Shown piece by piece: positions 59,493-64,000 of a stretch of DNA of 64,000 nucleotides. Below the pieces are notes generated by a model that saw nothing but the letters and a program-made list of their open reading frames with translations, was not told where the DNA came from and ran no database searches. How positions within the stretch are numbered: the stretch's first letter is position 1; each line of letters starts with the position of its first letter. Origin of the DNA: Scleropages formosus (lineage: Eukaryota > Chordata > Actinopteri > Osteoglossiformes > Osteoglossidae). A program made the position numbers and the translations under genes. The stretch spans positions 14,283,332 to 14,347,331 of the forward strand of contig NC_041818.1 in the NCBI RefSeq assembly GCF_900964775.1. Direction: 5' to 3'.

Positions 59493-60719
59493 CAAAAAAG
59501 AAGGGAAAATGATCTCTGTTGCTGTCCTCTTCTGTCAGTTTCTCCTGTTTTTGTCCTGCTAGTGCATCATCTCCCTCTCCCTCCCATTTCCATGTGTAGA
59601 ACTTGTGTAGAACTTTACTCAGTCTAGTGACAGAAGGGTCTGTTGTTGTTGTGGCAAGGGTCCTGGTTGCCATGGTTACATTGAGGCTCGAGTTTCTAAA
59701 ACTCCTCCAGCTGGGGTGACCTGGATTTTTTTTGCTACTTTCCAGTCAATGTTCATAGACATCATAGGCTTCGCAACGTGCCTCTCATGTGTGTCCTCCT
59801 GTTCAATTGTGCAACTGAAAGGTATCACCACCCTGGTGCGATGCACTCCACGATGGCCGAAGGCCTCTTTCTCTTCCACGCCTTCCCCCCCTCCCAGTGG
59901 GACTGAATTGAAAACCAGATGCTGCAAACAGGTCAGGCAGTCAGTCTTGCTAATGTTTTTATCACACCTGTACTGGGGATGAGGAGCCCTCCCACCCAAT
60001 GGAAAAGAAAGGAAATAACGCTGAGCGAGCGAATACAACATCGTATCTGACGACCCCGCCACAGGCGTTCAGGTATGTGCAGTAGGTTTTTAGCACATGT
60101 TCGTGAAGGACTGAGCCCACCCCTACTCAGCCCCACCCATCAGGAAACACGAGGAGTATGGGAGCGAACGGATTACCAGCTCCCTGTAGTGTCTTGAAAA
60201 GACCCCAGAACCTGAAGACTTTTCCTCCAGTGACCCCTGAGCATTACATCCTTCCGCACTGAGCCACCCACACAACTCCCAACCAGAACCCTGCCATGTG
60301 CTACCATGTGCTTGTCATATGTATAGGGGACACGCCACGTTCCGATGCGCTCGGGTGAGTGACACAGCGGGAGGGAGCAGGGGTGCGGCCTGTGTCAAAC
60401 GGAGCCTTTCCTCTTTTCTGAACTCGAGCTGCTTTCGATAGAACAGTCGGCTGTACTCCCTGTGCCGAGGGTCACCACGCAGCAGGTGTACGGGCCCAGG
60501 TACGACCCTCGACGGCGCAACTCTTTACGGGGAAGGCGGTGGCAGCGACGGGGACACGGATAGAGGCGTGGAACACGGGAGCTTTATGGGAGTCGCCTGA
60601 GGAACCGCTTCTGAAGCTGAGGAAGATGATCCCTCTGAGCTCTCATTACCAATGCTGCTGTGAACGAGGGCTGATGTGCACCTTTCCTCCCTCTGTCTCT
60701 CAAGCACACAAGCACACAA

Positions 60720-60750
<31 letters not shown>

Positions 60751-61131
60751 TGCACAGTCATCAAAGAGAATATGGATGTGCCAGAGATGGAGAAGAGGCA
60801 CAGCCGGGGAGAAATAAAGCACAGGGTGAAGTAAACGCATAAAGATGGTCGCTGCTCTCTTCTTCTGCACCTTCACATGAGAGATGGGGCGTTTGGGAGC
60901 TGCTACAGAGGTTCTCTGTGACAGAAGAAAGGGTGGCAGAGAAACACGGTTTGGTGGCCACCATCCTGCTCTTTGGACTCGTGCTGGCTGGTGGGAGCCC
61001 TTATACACGGTGGAGTCACAGGCAGTATGCAGCGGGACGCTTCACATGAATCAGCTGTAACCTGTCTGGGTCTAAGGAGAAACCAAGTGCTTTCGTGTCA
61101 TTGGTCTGGAAACATCACTACAGCGTAGAAG
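59493..61131. repeat. Duplicated 1.6 kb block of unknown function, copy 2
   Basis: Almost identical to 46,202-47,837, including the CpG-rich middle and the (CA)n tract (60,711-60,748). It ends at the right breakpoint of the duplication. No domain is recognisable in its ORFs. It lies about 1.8 kb beyond the nlgn2 stop codon, so it could belong to a long nlgn2 3' UTR or its flank. Confidence 0.6.
60711..60748. repeat. (CA)n microsatellite, duplicated copy
   Basis: Partner of 47,420-47,455 with a shorter CA tract and one extra 'agcacaca' unit. Confidence 0.9.
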
Positions 61132-62909
61132 GCTGAGGAAATGGTTCAATACGTGAGCCCCTTTAAATAAAAGCATTTGCTTGGCAAATCAGTGAACTAG
61201 TACTTCAACTCTGGCACTAATTTGGAAAGATGCCTTCTACAAGTGAAGACAGAAGGAAAAGAATGTCCTTCTTCCACAGTCACGGAAATGTGGCATTTTT
61301 CAAAAATTGTACTTATGAAAAACCTGCACCGCAGTCTTTGATCACACCTGTACTCTGATATGCCCATCTGTGAAACACAACTGCTCCTAAGAACAGGCTG
61401 GCTTTCCACTGTATGAGGTCAACAGACATATGGTTCGGGACATGGGGGGGGGGGGGGGGCTGTAAGGCATGAAGATAAGGTGAGAGAAAGAATACAAGGT
61501 GTCAACGGTGCACAGGGCGTGAGACACAAATGAATCAACTGAGCCACTAAAATAAATGATTAAACACGTCAGATCAACGTGGGCGAGAACAGTGATCTGT
61601 GAGATGTTTGAAAGTAGGAATTCATCACCTGGTCAGTGTGGTGCAACACAGGCAGGGAGGGAAGAGGTGGGAATGTTGTGATTCTCTTTATTACCACTGT
61701 CACCACTAATAGGTTTAAAAGTTGTACTCTTCGTTACTGATTTTGAAATATCTACATGGAACAATGCTCTTGCTGTTCAGTACAGGTTTGGGTGAAGTGC
61801 CAAGAGTTGATTTTGCCGTTGGAAGAAATTAACTGGAAATGAATGCACACATGAGCAAAATTAAAAGGAAAACAAATAAAAATGGACATTTTTAAATTCT
61901 GCATTTTTCCTTTCTGGTGTTCTATCTTTGCTTATCAGCTCTGAAACATGTCATGCATAGAGATCCCCATAGAGCAAACCATTCAGTTAATTTTTTAGAA
62001 TATTTATATATAATATTATATAATATAAATTTATATATATATCTACATATATATATATCTATGCATCTATATATTTAACTTTTTTCACAAAACAAAACAG
62101 TAACAATCAGACCAATGCAGGTAAGAAAGTAACCAGTAGGAGGCAGTAGTTTGGCACTTTTGATTGCTCCTCATTCCATGCAGTCAGAACGTCTGTCTCC
62201 ATCTCTTTGCGTGCTCTGTCTGGGAGGGAACCACAGTACTTGGCACCAAGAATGCTGGTAGAAAGAAGATATCAGAATATCAACATTTTCATGTTACCGC
62301 TCATGAATATATAGACTCCTTACAAAAAAACTCCAAAGAACCATAAACATGAAGATATGGAAGATGCTGATACTGGAAAACCAAGAAGTTAAATGGGTGA
62401 CTGTCGCACTGGCGGAGGGAAGCAGGACCAACATGACAGACATTGATAGACAAAGAGTAAAAGATTAAAAAAGAAACGTTGAGAAAAAGTTCCCAGAGAT
62501 GTACAGCATGAGAGCAGAAGAGAGGGGACTATGAAACCAGGGAAGAAGAAGCACAGGGATGAGAACCGATGGCAGTGGATGGGGTGTGTTTCCCATTAAA
62601 AGAAAGTCGACAAGCTGAAACTCCTTCCTTTTTAAAACGCAGCTAAGACACGCTTGCAGCAGTGCTGTCCGATCCTCGGGGACTTGGCCCTCGCCAAAGA
62701 CACAAAAAGAGAGAAAACCCCAGAAAAGTCACTGGAAAAGAAAAGGGGAAAGAAAGGGGGTTTGTGGGACGGGGTGGGCGGAGGAGAAGAAGACTCCTCT
62801 GAGAGAAAAGCAAACATCAGCAGTTCTGTCGTGTGTCTCCACAGAGCACCAGCAGGGGCTGGTGTTTGCGGCGGCGCCATCGTCTTGAGTTCTCCTCCTC
62901 GACACTCTA
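61132..62909 (-). other. Presumed 3' UTR and downstream flank of nlgn2
   Basis: Continues from the neuroligin stop codon on the minus strand. AATAAA on the minus strand at about 61,687-61,692 would give a 3' UTR of about 1.2 kb. Contains a poly-G run (61,444-61,459) and an AT microsatellite-like stretch (about 62,000-62,075). No other gene seen. Confidence 0.5.
61444..61459. repeat. Poly-G run
   Basis: Sixteen consecutive G in the presumed nlgn2 3' UTR or flank; could be an assembly-sensitive site. Confidence 0.9.

Positions 62910-64000
<1,091 letters not shown>

Larger units (their letters stand above)
47834..61131. repeat. Tandem segmental duplication, copy 2
   Basis: Partner of 24,873-47,837, about 13.3 kb. 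The left edge is the head-to-tail junction: sequence left of 47,837 matches that ending at 61,131, and sequence right of 47,834 matches that starting at 24,873, with GAAG shared by all three sites. It carries the complete perforin 3. Private insertions here are a SINE (48,018-48,230) and an L2 fragment (51,757-53,686). Confidence 0.9.

Overview
The window is vertebrate nuclear DNA from a ray-finned fish. Evidence: two-exon endonuclease-domain-containing-1 (ENDOD1)-like genes, two-exon perforin genes with teleost-type divergence, the 3' end of neuroligin-2, and fish-type L2, Rex3/RTE and Ty3/Gypsy elements with two tRNA-derived SINE families. The dominant SINE suggests an osteoglossiform (arowana-like) fish, but that is a guess from memory.

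Layout. 1-1,524: L2 LINE remnant. 1,833-15,623 (minus strand): tandem array of four secreted ENDOD1-like nuclease genes. A shows only its first coding exon; B, C and D have both exons. B keeps the expected catalytic His and metal Asn; C and D have lost both. 15,624-19,913: intergenic region between the divergent nuclease and perforin arrays; part of it recurs upstream of every perforin copy. 19,914-22,106 (plus): complete perforin 1. 22,107-24,872: SINEs and an orphan perforin 5'-exon-like relic.

24,873-61,131 is a tandem segmental duplication. Copy 1 is 24,873-47,837, copy 2 is 47,834-61,131, and they meet at a GAAG microhomology. Copy 1 holds a truncated perforin 2 (28,284-29,206), a near-full-length Rex3-like LINE with target-site duplication, and a nested retroelement complex (34,345-46,201). 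Copy 2 holds complete perforin 3 (51,071-55,170, L2 fragment in its intron), a solo LTR where copy 1 has the Gypsy complex, and a SINE absent from copy 1. Each copy supplies empty sites for insertions in the other.

61,132-64,000: 3' region and last two coding exons of nlgn2 (minus), continuing off the right edge.

Biology. Perforins are calcium-dependent pore-forming proteins of cytotoxic lymphocytes; ENDOD1-like proteins are predicted secreted DNA/RNA non-specific nucleases. The head-to-head arrays form a fast-evolving, probably immune, cluster beside a conserved neuronal gene. The best leads are the nuclease paralogs lacking catalytic residues, the perforin copies that differ mainly in one membrane-insertion segment, and the duplication with paired filled and empty insertion sites.
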